Shown: one piece after another, positions 1-8,741 of the stretch
How positions within the stretch are numbered: position 1 is the first letter of the stretch
Layout: every line of letters begins with the position of its first letter
Assembly (NCBI RefSeq): GCF_900129125.1
Contig: NZ_FQVJ01000003.1
Coordinates: 1-64,000, forward strand
DNA from: Acidocella aminolytica 101 = DSM 11237
GTDB lineage: Bacteria; Pseudomonadota; Alphaproteobacteria; Acetobacterales; Acetobacteraceae
Direction of reading: 5' to 3'
Length of the DNA stretch: 64,000 nt
Made by a program: the position numbers and the translations under genes
The notes under the pieces: generated by a model
What the model was told of the DNA's origin: nothing
Database searches by the model: none
Seen by the model: only the letters and a program-made list of their open reading frames with translations

Positions 1-251
1 CAAACAGCCGTGTCACACCAGAACCGGCGCGCCATGATCGCAAGAACGGCGCGGCGACCACCCAGAGGGAGGTCCAATGGTCGACGGATATATCTGCTCT
101 GAATCCGGTGACTTCGCCGCCCGCAATCGGGACAAGTCCCAGAGCCATGCCGTGCGCGCAGCAGGATTTCGACACTCTCGCCGACATTCTGGACTGAGAC
201 AACAACGAAGCCGTCAGGTGCGAGGTTTGCGCGCTGAAATCGACCGTGCAT
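1..251 (-). mobile_element. ISL3-family transposase, N-terminal part, cut by window edge
   Basis: Read leftwards from an ATG at 251, the frame stays open to base 1 (83 codons). It contains a zinc-finger-like CPDCGRR, then an SRYIRRPLDLPLGGR stretch and RRFWCD. This is the characteristic N-terminus of ISL3-family transposases: a Cys-pair DNA-binding domain followed by an R/W/C-rich segment. The catalytic DDE domain lies outside the window. A candidate outer IS end is at about 317, where the leftward strand reads GGCTCTGACTCAC, resembling the GGCTCT start of many ISL3 inverted repeats. The family call rests on motif recognition only; whether the element is intact cannot be judged here. Confidence 0.7.
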
Positions 252-346
252 GGCGGATACTCCCAATGACGCGGCCAAACAATATCACCTAAACAGCAGC
301 AAAAGTGAGTCAGAGCCAAATCTCGATGGAATTCCCGGGTCACTTC

Positions 347-454
347 TCAGTGGAAATCAACAGGCTGGCCGATACCGAGATCGCGAGCGGCTGCAGACAT
401 GCTGCCGCGCTCTACTACCCGCACATAAACCCGCATTGCCGCCAGATAATCCAT
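347..454 (-). pseudogene. LysR-family regulator, N-terminal stump
   Basis: A 35-codon frame begins MDYLAAMRVYVRVVERGSMS and continues AAARDLGIGQP. This is the start of a LysR-type winged-helix domain (helices 1 and 2). It then loses similarity where 'AVSxxI.xLE' would be expected and stops at 347. The rest of the gene is missing, and an ISL3-type element lies directly beyond. The stump is divergent from the metallo-beta-lactamase gene at 573, so the two probably once formed a regulator/target pair. The frame is too short to encode a functional protein. Confidence 0.6.
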
Positions 455-572
455 GATCGATATTTTATCGGATTATCCGATAAATGAAAGCAGATTGAGC
501 TACCTACCGATCGGGCCTTCCATCATGCAAATTGCGCTCTGCAACTTCAACCGATCACGGGATGGCAGGCTC

Positions 573-1364
573 ATGAGCAACATCAAGCTTTACATGTTTC
601 AGTCGGGCACTCAGCAATGCAAGGTGCACGATATCAAGATGAACCGGGGCAACGGTGCCGATTACGAAATACCGGTCCCCTGGTTTCTCCTCGTTCATCC
701 CAAGGGCAACGTCGTCATAGACGGCGGCCTGGCGGCCGAGGGACTGGCCGATCCGCGCGGCTACTGGGGCGCCTCCGTCGATTCCTACAAACCCGTCATG
801 GCCGAAAGCCAGGGTTGCGTCTCGCAATTGGCGACGCTCGGGTTAATGCCTGAGGACGTCAGCTTTGTCGTGCTTTCTCATCTTCATTCGGATCACACCG
901 GCGCAATTGGACGCTTTCCCCGCGCAAAGCACATCGTTCAGCGACGGGAATATGAGTATGCCTTCACGCCCGATTGGTTCGCTGCCGGTGCGTATGCGCG
1001 CAAGGACTTCGACCGCCCCGGTCTGAGCTGGCAATTCCTGGAAGGTGAAGCGAGCGACCATTATGACCTATTCGGCGACGGTGTCCTTCAGACGGTTTTC
1101 ACCCCGGGACATACGCTTGGTCACCAATCCATCCTCGTGACCCTTCCCAACAATGGCTCCATCCTGCTGGCCGCCGACGCGGTGTGTACGATGGACCACT
1201 GGCACGAGAGGGCACTGCCCGGCTTCCTCGCCTCTGCCGTGGATACCGTGCGCTCGGTGGGAAAATTGCGAATGCTGGCCGAGCAGGTCGGAGCCACTCT
1301 TGTCCCAGGCCATGACCCGGAGATGTGGTCGCAGTTTAGGCTCGCGCCGGACTTTTACGACTGA
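573..1364 (+). CDS. metallo-beta-lactamase-fold hydrolase, AHL-lactonase-like
   Basis: This 263-residue protein has the full set of metallo-beta-lactamase zinc ligands: HLHSDH at about residues 103-108, His180 in TPGHTLGH, Asp202 in AADAV and His247 in VPGHDP. Within the superfamily, its length and the SHLHSDHTGA motif place it closest to N-acyl-homoserine lactonases of the AttM/AhlD kind, which open the lactone ring of quorum signals. Other lactones are equally possible substrates. The frame is open upstream to 453, but the ATG at 573 starts a normal family N-terminus. No signal peptide is seen. It sits in accessory DNA with a broken LysR gene upstream. The fold is secure; the substrate is inferred. 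Confidence 0.75.
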   Translation: MSNIKLYMFQSGTQQCKVHDIKMNRGNGADYEIPVPWFLLVHPKGNVVIDGGLAAEGLADPRGYWGASVDSYKPVMAESQGCVSQLATLGLMPEDVSFVVLSHLHSDHTGAIGRFPRAKHIVQRREYEYAFTPDWFAAGAYARKDFDRPGLSWQFLEGEASDHYDLFGDGVLQTVFTPGHTLGHQSILVTLPNNGSILLAADAVCTMDHWHERALPGFLASAVDTVRSVGKLRMLAEQVGATLVPGHDPEMWSQFRLAPDFYD

Positions 1365-1546
1365 GACGAGGCAGGAGGCCAGGTCGCTCATATCCCGGCT
1401 ATGCCGCTGTTGTCTCACTATTCTCCGGACCTTCTGTTCCCTTGCCTCAATGGTTCGGGGTCGGGCATCAGGTCGGGAAAGTCGGTGTGTTGCCCCAATA
1501 ATGCGCTCCTGAATTGCAATGAACGCCGGCCGCGGTACACATCTGT

Positions 1547-2413
1547 TCAACGAAAGTGGGCGCATATGTGATCAGCGAAGGCTCGCACCCTTGGCACCAT
1601 GTCCGCTCGATTTGGAAACGTTAGATTGAGCCGCGTCGGGCGGAGCCCTGCGTGCGGGAGGAGCGGTTCGGCGTTGCCGGTCATAACGGCATCCTGGCAC
1701 AAGCCTTGCGGCAACAGAGCAACACCAAAGCCGTTCAACATCAGATCCCGGGCCATGGCATGGCTATCAACCTCGATCGCACCGGTAGGTAGGGAAACAC
1801 CACCAAGCACATGCTTCTCCAAGTAGGCGCGTAAGATTGGTTGCGGGGAGATGAAATCCTCCACCTCGCTGATATTTTCCGGCCGCCCCTTTCGCTTCAG
1901 CCACGATGCGCTCGCATAGAAAGCCCATTCGATGTCGAGTAAGCGTCGTTCGATTGCAGTCTGGGCAGGGTTCGCGCCGACTCTGACCGCAATGTCGATG
2001 TTGTCCTCGACAAGGTCCATCACGGTATTTGTCGACATGATCTGGAAGCGGACTGCCCTGTGGGCCTGCGTGAAGCTGGTGATTGCGCTCGCCAGCAACG
2101 CGGTGGGGAAATCCGCCGGGACGGTCAGCCTGATCAGACCGCCCAGTACGCCATCTCCCGCTTGCAGGTCATCAAGCGCCCGGACGAGAACATCTACCGG
2201 ACCCGACGCCTTGTCATAGAGGCGCTGTCCCTCGTCCGTTAGGGCAAAAGAACGGGTCGAGCGCTTGAGCAACCGAACCCCTAACGTTTCTTCGAGCGCC
2301 CTGACCTGAAGGCTCACCGTCGAACGCGGCGTGCCCGTGCGCCGGGCCGCTGCGGTAAACCCGCCAGCACGAACCACTTCTACAAAGGTCTGGATCGGAT
2401 CAAGCTTCATCAT
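1547..2413 (-). CDS. LysR-family transcriptional regulator
   Basis: The N-terminal helix-turn-helix is clear: MKLDPIQTFVEVVRAGGFTA, then AARRTGTPRSTVSLQVRALEETLGVRLLKR. It is followed by a substrate-binding domain of about 200 residues. An open frame runs upstream to 2494, but the ATGs at 2413 and 2410 fit the LysR start. The gene is divergent from the cupin gene at 2509 across about 95 bp, the usual place for a LysR operator, so it probably regulates the cupin gene and itself. The effector is unknown. Its 3' end faces the lactonase-like gene across about 180 bp, in which I see no gene. Confidence 0.85.
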   Translation of the reverse strand: MMKLDPIQTFVEVVRAGGFTAAARRTGTPRSTVSLQVRALEETLGVRLLKRSTRSFALTDEGQRLYDKASGPVDVLVRALDDLQAGDGVLGGLIRLTVPADFPTALLASAITSFTQAHRAVRFQIMSTNTVMDLVEDNIDIAVRVGANPAQTAIERRLLDIEWAFYASASWLKRKGRPENISEVEDFISPQPILRAYLEKHVLGGVSLPTGAIEVDSHAMARDLMLNGFGVALLPQGLCQDAVMTGNAEPLLPHAGLRPTRLNLTFPNRADMVPRVRAFADHICAHFR

Positions 2414-2508
2414 TGTCCAGAATAATAGATGATGATGGCAGAACTTGCCAGATAATCGTTCTTGCTCTGATGAGGTACCGTGGGTCCGGATCATAAGGAG
2501 ACCACATC

Positions 2509-2970
2509 ATGGACATCACCCCGCATCCCGCTGCGCCTGCAAGCGGCGTACTCTCCTCTCACGCAACCGCACGCTTCTCGGGTATCGATGCCGAAATCCT
2601 GCTCGGTGGTGAAGCAGCTCCCATGACCGTCATGGCGATGACGGTCCAACCGGATCAGGGCGCACCGGCGCACATTTCGTTTGAGGAGGATAAGGTCTTC
2701 TGCATCAGCGAAGGGCGGTTGCTGTTCCTGATCGGCGCGCAGAAGATTGAGGTAAAGGCGGGAGATCGGCTCTTCGTTGCGAAGGGCGTCACCCATGGCT
2801 TTTCCGCGATGGGAGGCGTGGCGCGCGTGATGTTGGTATCGACACCCGCACGCCATGACCGCTTTTTCCAGGCCATGGATGCTCTGCCGGTTCCGCATGA
2901 CCTCAACGACGTCCAGTCCGTCTGCGAAACATTTGGCCAGGCCATTGTTGGCCCGGTTGTGACCTCGTAG
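2509..2970 (+). CDS. single-domain cupin protein
   Basis: This 153-residue protein has one small beta-barrel cupin domain at about residues 45-115. It includes a HISFEEDKVFCISEG metal-site half-motif and a second conserved motif AGDRLFVAKGVTHGF. His and Glu ligands are present in both, so a metal-binding barrel is likely. The start is supported by AAGGAG eight bases upstream of ATG 2509. It lies divergent from a LysR gene, which suggests inducible expression, and ends in front of a long hairpin. Cupins include dioxygenases, isomerases and sensors; nothing here decides between them. Confidence 0.8.
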   Translation: MDITPHPAAPASGVLSSHATARFSGIDAEILLGGEAAPMTVMAMTVQPDQGAPAHISFEEDKVFCISEGRLLFLIGAQKIEVKAGDRLFVAKGVTHGFSAMGGVARVMLVSTPARHDRFFQAMDALPVPHDLNDVQSVCETFGQAIVGPVVTS

Positions 2971-2978
2971 AGTCTACA

Positions 2979-3030
2979 GTCACAGGGAATGGAAGGTGAC
3001 GCCCGGCGTCATCCTTCCATTCCCTGTGAC
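2979..3030. terminator. long bidirectional hairpin between convergent genes
   Basis: The arms at 2979-3003 and 3005-3030 are reverse complements over about 25 bp with a single one-base bulge. The outer halves read GTCACAGGGAATGGAAGG and CCTTCCATTCCCTGTGAC. It lies exactly between the stop of the cupin gene (2970) and the stop of the convergent hydrolase gene (3035). A bidirectional terminator or a transcript-end stabiliser is the simplest reading. The arms are unusually long and lack a clear U-run. Confidence 0.7.
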
Positions 3031-3034
3031 ATGG

Positions 3035-3943
3035 TCAGGTGCCTTCAGCCGACGATTGGCCTGCCATCACCTTGCGGATCGCGTCGATGGTCCGTTCTTC
3101 AACGTCTCGTGGCAAATCATGACCCATGCCCTCGATGGGCAGGTAGACCGCGTTCGGTATGGAGCGCGCCGTGTCCTGACCGCAGGCGGGCGGGATCAAT
3201 GGATCATCGACGCCGTGGATGACGAGTGTCGGGACCGTGATGTTTGCGAGGCGTGCTCGCCGGTCTCCAGCCACCGCCATGGCAGCGATCTGCCGCGCAG
3301 TGCCTCCCGGATCGTAGCTACGCCTTACTTCATCAAGGAGAATGGCGCGATGGGCCTCTTCATCGAAGGGATAACCCGTCCCGGCGATTCTGCGCGCGAA
3401 CGCGAGGCGCACCGCGAGAAAGCCTTCCGGATCGATCATAGGATCAGGCGCAGGGCGCATCATCATCGCCATGACATCGGGTGCCGCCTGCGGCAGGACC
3501 GGATTGCCGGTGCTCGACATGATCGACGTCAGCGAAAGGACCCGATCCGCATGTTCGCTCGCGAGAACCTGCGCGATCATTCCACCCATTGAGCGCCCGA
3601 CGACATGGGCCTTGGCAATCCCGAGCGTATCAAGCAGGCCGATCGCATCCGCTGCCATGTCGTCAAGCGTATACGGCACATCAGGTCTGCGCCCGGCCAT
3701 CAGGGCAGTTGCGAGCGCGCCGAAATCCGGCGCGGGCGAAGCGCTGAAATGCGTCGAGTGGCCCGCATCGCGGTTGTCGAAACGGATCACGCGATAGCCT
3801 CGTGCAGCCAGCCCCGTACAGAAAGGCTCGGACCAGCGGATCATCTGCGTTCCAAGCCCCGAAATCAGCAGTACCGATTCCGCATCGGCATGGCCGAAAC
3901 TGTCCCACGCGAGCTCGATGCCATTGGCCTTTGCAATATTCAT
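3035..3943 (-). CDS. alpha/beta-hydrolase
   Basis: This 302-residue alpha/beta-hydrolase fold protein has its nucleophile elbow GRSMGG with Ser118. A likely acid lies at Asp246/247 in VIHGVDDPLIP, and the catalytic His275 is in GMGHDLP. LLISGLGTQ near residue 27 supplies the oxyanion-hole region. The sequence type resembles RdmC-like methyl esterases and 3-oxoadipate enol-lactonase relatives, but the substrate cannot be read from sequence. It overlaps the stop of the upstream DUF1330 gene by 4 bp, so the two are translationally coupled in a leftward operon. No signal peptide; cytoplasmic. Confidence 0.85.
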   Translation of the reverse strand: MNIAKANGIELAWDSFGHADAESVLLISGLGTQMIRWSEPFCTGLAARGYRVIRFDNRDAGHSTHFSASPAPDFGALATALMAGRRPDVPYTLDDMAADAIGLLDTLGIAKAHVVGRSMGGMIAQVLASEHADRVLSLTSIMSSTGNPVLPQAAPDVMAMMMRPAPDPMIDPEGFLAVRLAFARRIAGTGYPFDEEAHRAILLDEVRRSYDPGGTARQIAAMAVAGDRRARLANITVPTLVIHGVDDPLIPPACGQDTARSIPNAVYLPIEGMGHDLPRDVEERTIDAIRKVMAGQSSAEGT

Positions 3944-4395
3944 GGCCTCGCTCCTGCGACGGGTAGCGCCATTTCGGACAATGGCAGAAGTCGAGAATCC
4001 ATCACCGCCGCTGTGCGGTGACCAAGTCCAGCGAGATAGCCCTTATGGCTGGCGAAGGAGAGGAAGGACGCAGCACTGGCCTGCCTGATCATCATCGCCA
4101 GATCCCAATGTTCATCGGCCGGGCCGATCAGGAAGGGACCGCCATGGCCGAAAAAGAGGAGATCGCCGCCGGTTTCTCGTAAGAAGGGCAGCGTGTGCTC
4201 GACATAGAGATTGAAAGCCTCAGCACCGCTGATCGGCCTGGCAGGTGCCAGCTCAGGGTGGCCCGAATAATCGGCGACAGCCCTGAAGCGCAGCAGGTTG
4301 AGCATCACGACGGGGCCGGCAAGATCGCGCTGAACGAACGTGCGGCCGGCTTCCTGTGTCGGTTTCAGGTAGGAAATGGGGTCGGTTCTGGTCAT
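3940..4395 (-). CDS. DUF1330-type small ferredoxin-like-fold protein
   Basis: From the ATG at 4395 this gives 151 residues beginning MTRTDPISYLKPTQEAG. It contains GPVVMLNLLRFR and a SGAEAFNLYVEHTLPFL segment, which match the DUF1330 / dimeric alpha-beta barrel pattern. An open frame upstream to 4572 overlaps the preceding DUF2239 gene and is not used. It is the middle gene of a three-gene leftward operon (DUF2239, DUF1330, hydrolase). Its function is unknown; related domains bind small hydrophobic ligands or act as monooxygenase-like barrels. The call is by family resemblance. Confidence 0.7.
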   Translation of the reverse strand: MTRTDPISYLKPTQEAGRTFVQRDLAGPVVMLNLLRFRAVADYSGHPELAPARPISGAEAFNLYVEHTLPFLRETGGDLLFFGHGGPFLIGPADEHWDLAMMIRQASAASFLSFASHKGYLAGLGHRTAAVMDSRLLPLSEMALPVAGARP

Positions 4396-4417
4396 CGGTG
4401 TTCCGTTGAATGGCGGG

Positions 4418-5059
4418 TTAAGCGCTTTGGTTCTCGCCAGCGCCGAAGGCGAGACGCAGCGCATAGGTGCGGATGTCTTCAGGCCACGCAGCGATCCTTT
4501 GTTCCAATGAGGACCGGTCGTCGGCGAAGAGGGCCCGGGTCGCGTCTTCGTAACCGGGCAGATCTCCCGCAATGGCCTGCATGAACTGGTACGCGGCGTC
4601 TTGAGCGGCTCGCCTCTGCTGGCGCGGGTTCGCCGCTTTGCGCGCCTCGTCCACGAGACGCCTCAGCGTCGCGGACGCTCCGCCGGGCTGGTCCGTCAGC
4701 CATTCCCACTGCCGGGGCAGCAAGGTCACCTCGCGGGCGACGACGCCCAACTTCGGCCGGCCTCGGGTTTTCTGGCTCGGGGCTTCGTCCGATCCCTGCA
4801 GGGCCGACACCGCATCTATTTTGGGGCGATAGCGCCCAGCATAGGTCGTCGGGGGCTGGGAAATCCGTTCAAGAATGTCGGCGTCACTGCCACGCAGATC
4901 GAGATCGACAATGCGACCCGTTGCGTCGTCGAAAACGAGAACCATGTCCGCCACGCCGGTCGATTGCCGAACGGCCAGGGCCACGTCAGGAAGGGGGCCT
5001 GAGAGGAGCAATCGATCCCGGACAAATGCCGTGCAGGTCTTGAGAGTAGGATCGGACAT
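4418..5059 (-). CDS. DUF2239 family protein
   Basis: This protein of about 213 residues starts MSDPTLKTCTAFVRDRLLLS. It carries the family hallmark GRPKLGVVAREVTLLPRQWE, then WLTDQPGGASATLRRLVDEA. The middle GRPKLGV stretch and the following helices suggest nucleic-acid binding, but no function has been assigned to DUF2239 as far as I know. The longer frame to 5113 lacks a better start. First gene of the leftward operon with the DUF1330 and hydrolase genes. Its promoter must lie in 5060-5339, about 280 bp in which I see no other gene. Confidence 0.75.
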   Translation of the reverse strand: MSDPTLKTCTAFVRDRLLLSGPLPDVALAVRQSTGVADMVLVFDDATGRIVDLDLRGSDADILERISQPPTTYAGRYRPKIDAVSALQGSDEAPSQKTRGRPKLGVVAREVTLLPRQWEWLTDQPGGASATLRRLVDEARKAANPRQQRRAAQDAAYQFMQAIAGDLPGYEDATRALFADDRSSLEQRIAAWPEDIRTYALRLAFGAGENQSA

Positions 5060-5339
5060 GGGGTGCTCACTTATGGATCGCCAGATTAATACCCGGATAA
5101 AATTTATTGTCAATTACGCCCGGGTAGAAATATGCACTTTCCGTCGATCGTCCGTGGCCCAGATGCTCATTCAGTCTCCCGATCAAGCATGGAATGGGAA
5201 TGGTCTGACGAGGGGATATGCCACAAGAAAACCCGCCGATGTGTACGCCATAGCCCGAAAGGACCGCACGGCGCTTCAAGGGGACTTCCAGTATCGACAT
5301 CTATCGCCCTCAATCGCGTCAGCGAGAAAGGAGAAATAG

Positions 5340-5624
5340 ATGACTCGAATCGAACACCTGAAAATTCGCCGGACAATCCGACGCCAACAACTGCGCGAGA
5401 TGGTTCCGCTTGCCGACAGCACCATCTATGAGATGGAGCAACGTGGCGAATTCCCGCGACGGTTTGCCCTATCTCCGCGCTGTATCGTCTGGGACTTGGC
5501 GGAGGTGGAAGCCTGGCTGATGGCGCGGCGGGCCGCTCCAATCCGCCGCGCAAAACATCCCGACGTATCAAAACGGAAGTCGCGTCCGATCAAAGAGCGG
5601 GATCAAGCGCGACCAGCGACATAG
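5340..5624 (+). CDS. AlpA-like excisionase/regulator
   Basis: This 94-residue basic protein has a winged-helix AlpA/MerR-like core: LREMVPLADSTIYEMEQRGE, FPRRFALSPRCIVWDLAEVEAW. A good ribosome site, AAAGGAG, stands just before ATG 5340. AlpA-type proteins act as excisionases or activators of P4-type integrases in prophages and islands. It is convergent with the integrase and overlaps its last 35 bp, so antisense transcription could link the two. The role is inferred from family and position. Confidence 0.85.
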   Translation: MTRIEHLKIRRTIRRQQLREMVPLADSTIYEMEQRGEFPRRFALSPRCIVWDLAEVEAWLMARRAAPIRRAKHPDVSKRKSRPIKERDQARPAT

Positions 5625-6846
5625 CCGGCGGCAAGAGAGTGGGGACATGCTTCCGGCCATCAATCCACGCGTCGATCATGTCCGCCCACTCCTGCATCAT
5701 ATGACGACGCTGAACTTCGTACTCCGCTTTGTTGTAGACGCCGCGCGACGATCGGCCGTCTTCATGCGCTAAGCATTTCTCGATCCAATCACGGTTGAAG
5801 CCCAACTCATTCAGCAGGGTCGATCCAGTCCGCCGCAGATCGTGAACCGTGAATGGTTCGAGCGGCAGTCCATCCTGTTTGGCCTGCTCCACAACCGAAT
5901 AGGTGACACGGTTGAACGTCGCACGGGACATTGGAGCATCGGCGTCGTACCGCGAAGGCAGTAAATAACGTGAGTTACCGGCGCACGTCTTGAGCGCGAT
6001 CATGATATCCAGTGTTTGGCGACACAGATAGACGTTATGCGCCTTCGACCGCTTCATTCGCTCCTTGGGAATCGTCCAAACGGCGTTCTCGAAGTCAACT
6101 TCATCCCATACCGCGTCCTGCAGCTCGCTCTTGCGCACCATCGTCAACAAGAAAAGCCGCATCCCGAGACGGATCGTCGGTAGTGTGGCCACCTTTTCAA
6201 GCTCTTTCAGCATTACTCGAATTTCGGCGGGCGACAGAGCTCGATCTTTTGGCGTGAAAGTCGCGATCGATGCCGGTCCGACGTCATCGGCCGGGTTGGC
6301 CACCTTCTCGCCATGCAGGATCGCGAAGCCGTAAATCTGCTTCAGTATGTCCCGGACATGGATCGCCGTCGCCGGAGCGCCGCGATCGACGATCTTTCCG
6401 CATTGGGCGCGAAGGTCATCTGGCGTGATCTCCGTCAGTAGGCGGTTGCGCCAAATCGGCAATAGCTCACGTTCAAAGATAGAACGACGCATCGCGCGGG
6501 TGCTGTCGGCCATGGGCGCGTTCACCAGCCATTTCTCGCCGAACTCACCGAAGCTCTTGGCCTCCTTGATACGACGCTTTTCGCGCTGCTTCTCAATGGC
6601 TGGCGATCGGCCCTCGCTGATCGTTCGCTTGGCATCCAGACAGAGCTCCCGGGCTCGCGCCAACGAGATTCCATCTCGCCCGTATTTGCCCAGGTAGACC
6701 GTCTCGCGTCGTCCATTGAGCCGATAGTCCAGCCTGAACGAGAGCGCGCCAGATGGCGCGACGCGCACATACATGCCGTCACGGTCCGTCACCTTGTACA
6801 TTTTCTCTTTGGGTTTCAGCGCTTTGATCGCTGCATCCGTCAACAT
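5590..6846 (-). CDS. P4-type tyrosine integrase
   Basis: This 418-residue protein has the N-terminal DUF4102 arm-binding domain (residues 1-85), a SAM-like core-binding domain (about 95-195) and a catalytic domain. The tyrosine-recombinase residues are present: Arg238 in MVRKSEL, His335 and Arg338 in HDLRR, His361, and the nucleophile Tyr371 in GVYNKAEY. It begins 293 bp from the 3' end of guaA and points away from it. This is the arrangement of islands that integrate into the guaA 3' end. Its leader holds GTACCGTC repeats. It is probably functional as read. Confidence 0.93.
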   Translation of the reverse strand: MLTDAAIKALKPKEKMYKVTDRDGMYVRVAPSGALSFRLDYRLNGRRETVYLGKYGRDGISLARARELCLDAKRTISEGRSPAIEKQREKRRIKEAKSFGEFGEKWLVNAPMADSTRAMRRSIFERELLPIWRNRLLTEITPDDLRAQCGKIVDRGAPATAIHVRDILKQIYGFAILHGEKVANPADDVGPASIATFTPKDRALSPAEIRVMLKELEKVATLPTIRLGMRLFLLTMVRKSELQDAVWDEVDFENAVWTIPKERMKRSKAHNVYLCRQTLDIMIALKTCAGNSRYLLPSRYDADAPMSRATFNRVTYSVVEQAKQDGLPLEPFTVHDLRRTGSTLLNELGFNRDWIEKCLAHEDGRSSRGVYNKAEYEVQRRHMMQEWADMIDAWIDGRKHVPTLLPPAMSLVALDPAL

Positions 6847-6860
6847 GCTATGCCACCTCC

Positions 6861-6975
6861 AAAAAAGTACCGTCGCGCGGTTTTGGGGGGCTCTCGCCGG
6901 AAAAGTCTGCGTATTGTCAGCAGCTTAGCGTCAAAAAAGTACCGTCAGGAGCCTCATCTCCCTTGACGGTACTTT
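6861..6975. repeat. GTACCGTC direct/inverted repeats in the integrase leader
   Basis: Three copies of AAGTACCGTC lie within 115 bp upstream of the integrase: AAAAAAGTACCGTC at 6861-6874, AAAAAAGTACCGTCA at 6933-6947, and the inverted TGACGGTACTTT at 6964-6975. Two are direct and the third is inverted. They could be integrase arm-type binding sites or operators for the AlpA-like protein. The rest of 6847-7139 shows no gene. Confidence 0.75.
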
Positions 6976-7139
6976 CAAATTTCGTCGTGATCAATATGGC
7001 CGAGGCCCGTCAGCGGGGCCGACGGCCGCGATCTCTGCCCACCGATAGGCATCGATAAATGTCGACAGGAATATTTATTTTTATCAGTGAGTTAGATCGT
7101 ACGTTAGCGTGGTTTTGGATATGCCCGGATGGGCAAAAA

Positions 7140-8690
7140 TCATTCCCACTCGATGGTGCCGGGGGGCTTGCTCGTGATGTCGTAGGTGACACGGTTGATG
7201 CCGCGTACTTCATTTACGATCCGCCCTGCAACGCGGCTTAAAAAAGCAACGTCGAACGGATAGACATCCGCCGTCATGCCATCCGTGCTGGTCACGGCAC
7301 GCAGCGCGCAGACTTGGTCGTAGGTGCGGCCATCTCCCATCACGCCTACGGACTTCACCGGCAGCAGCACGGCGAAGGCCTGCCAGATAGCGTTATAAAG
7401 CCCGGCATTGCGGATTTCTTCCAGATAGATCGCGTCGGCCTTTTGCAGTACCGCCACGGCTTCCCGCGTCACCTCGCCCAGTACGCGGATGGCAAGGCCA
7501 GGGCCAGGGAAGGGGTGGCGGCCGACGATGGTCTCGGGCAGGCCCAACTCACGGCCCAGTTCGCGGACCTCGTCCTTGAACAGTTCACGCAGCGGTTCAA
7601 CCAGCTTGAGCTTCATATAATCCGGCAGGCCACCCACATTATGGTGCGACTTGATGGTAACCGAAGGCCCGCCAAGCGCCGAGACGGATTCAATCACATC
7701 TGGGTAGAGTGTGCCCTGAGCCAGGAATTCCGCCCCGCCGATCTTCGCCGCTTCCTCGTCAAACACGTCGATGAACAGCTTGCCGATGATCTTACGTTTC
7801 TTCTCTGGGTCAGTGACGCCTTTCAGTTCACCCAGGAACAAATCGGAGGCGTCGCGGTGAACCAGCTTGATGTTGAAGCGGTCACGGAAAACCTTGACTA
7901 CCTCGTCCGCCTCACCGGAACGCAGCAGGCCGTGATCCACGAAGATACAGGTAAGCTGGTCGCCGATCGCCTCATGGATCAGCGCCGCGGCGACGGAGGA
8001 ATCAACACCGCCGGAAAGGCCGCAAATCACCTTGCCCTTGCCCACATGGGCACGGATCTTCTCGATCTCGGCTTGGCGGAAGCTCGCCATCGTCCAGTCC
8101 CCGGTTAGGCCGCAGACCTTGTGGGTGAAGTTTTTGATCAGTCGGGCGCCGTGAGGAGTATGCACCACCTCCGGGTGGAACATCATGCCGTAATATTTGC
8201 GCTCGTCATTGGCGATGAGGGCATAAGGAGCCCCTTCAGACACAGCGACGGTCTTAAAGCCTGGCGGTGGGGCGGAGATGTGATCGCCATGGGACATCCA
8301 GACTTGCTCACGCGCGCCAACGCTCCAGGTGCCTTCAAACAGCTCGCAATCGGCCACCACATCCACATGGGCGCGGCCAAATTCGCGAATCTCAGCGCCC
8401 TTGGCTTCGCCGCCCAGCTGTACGCACATGCACATCTGGCCGTAGCAGATGCCCAGAACCGGCAGGCCGGATTCGAATACCCAGTCTGGCGCGCGGGGGC
8501 TGCCTTCCTCAGAAACGCTGGCTGGACCGCCGGAGAGGATGATGCCGGCGGCACCGAAATCGCGCATACGTTGCACATCCGCGTTGAAAGGGAGAATCTC
8601 GCAATAGACCCCGCTCTCGCGCACGCGCCGGGCGATCAACTGGGTGACCTGGCTGCCGAAATCCAGGATCAGAATTTTTTGCTGGTTCAT
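7140..8690 (-). CDS. guaA: GMP synthase (glutamine-hydrolysing)
   Basis: Converts XMP, ATP and glutamine to GMP in purine synthesis. The 516-residue protein has a class I glutamine amidotransferase domain (GICYGQ with nucleophile Cys82, and the His/Glu pair in MFHPEVVHT). An ATP-pyrophosphatase domain follows with the P-loop SGGVDSS at about residue 227. The C-terminal dimerisation domain ends in the conserved KPPGTIEWE. It is the last gene of an rsmB-GNAT-guaA leftward unit. The 3' end is intact and directly borders integrase-bearing accessory DNA; guaA 3' ends are known island integration sites. Full family length. Confidence 0.98.
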   Translation of the reverse strand: MNQQKILILDFGSQVTQLIARRVRESGVYCEILPFNADVQRMRDFGAAGIILSGGPASVSEEGSPRAPDWVFESGLPVLGICYGQMCMCVQLGGEAKGAEIREFGRAHVDVVADCELFEGTWSVGAREQVWMSHGDHISAPPPGFKTVAVSEGAPYALIANDERKYYGMMFHPEVVHTPHGARLIKNFTHKVCGLTGDWTMASFRQAEIEKIRAHVGKGKVICGLSGGVDSSVAAALIHEAIGDQLTCIFVDHGLLRSGEADEVVKVFRDRFNIKLVHRDASDLFLGELKGVTDPEKKRKIIGKLFIDVFDEEAAKIGGAEFLAQGTLYPDVIESVSALGGPSVTIKSHHNVGGLPDYMKLKLVEPLRELFKDEVRELGRELGLPETIVGRHPFPGPGLAIRVLGEVTREAVAVLQKADAIYLEEIRNAGLYNAIWQAFAVLLPVKSVGVMGDGRTYDQVCALRAVTSTDGMTADVYPFDVAFLSRVAGRIVNEVRGINRVTYDITSKPPGTIEWE

Positions 8691-8741
8691 GCGCCCAACT
8701 AGAGCGGCGGCCCCGCTTTTGCAACAGAGTCCAGGCGGAGT

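Noticed and set aside
1068-1565. Leftward 165-codon frame opposite the lactonase-like gene
   Set aside because: Its sequence has no domain and mirrors the coding strand of the real gene; typical shadow frame in GC-rich DNA.
7140-7170. Direct repeat of the guaA 3' end within 1-6846 as a second att site
   Set aside because: I looked for the terminal guaA sequence and found no second copy; the other end must lie outside the window.
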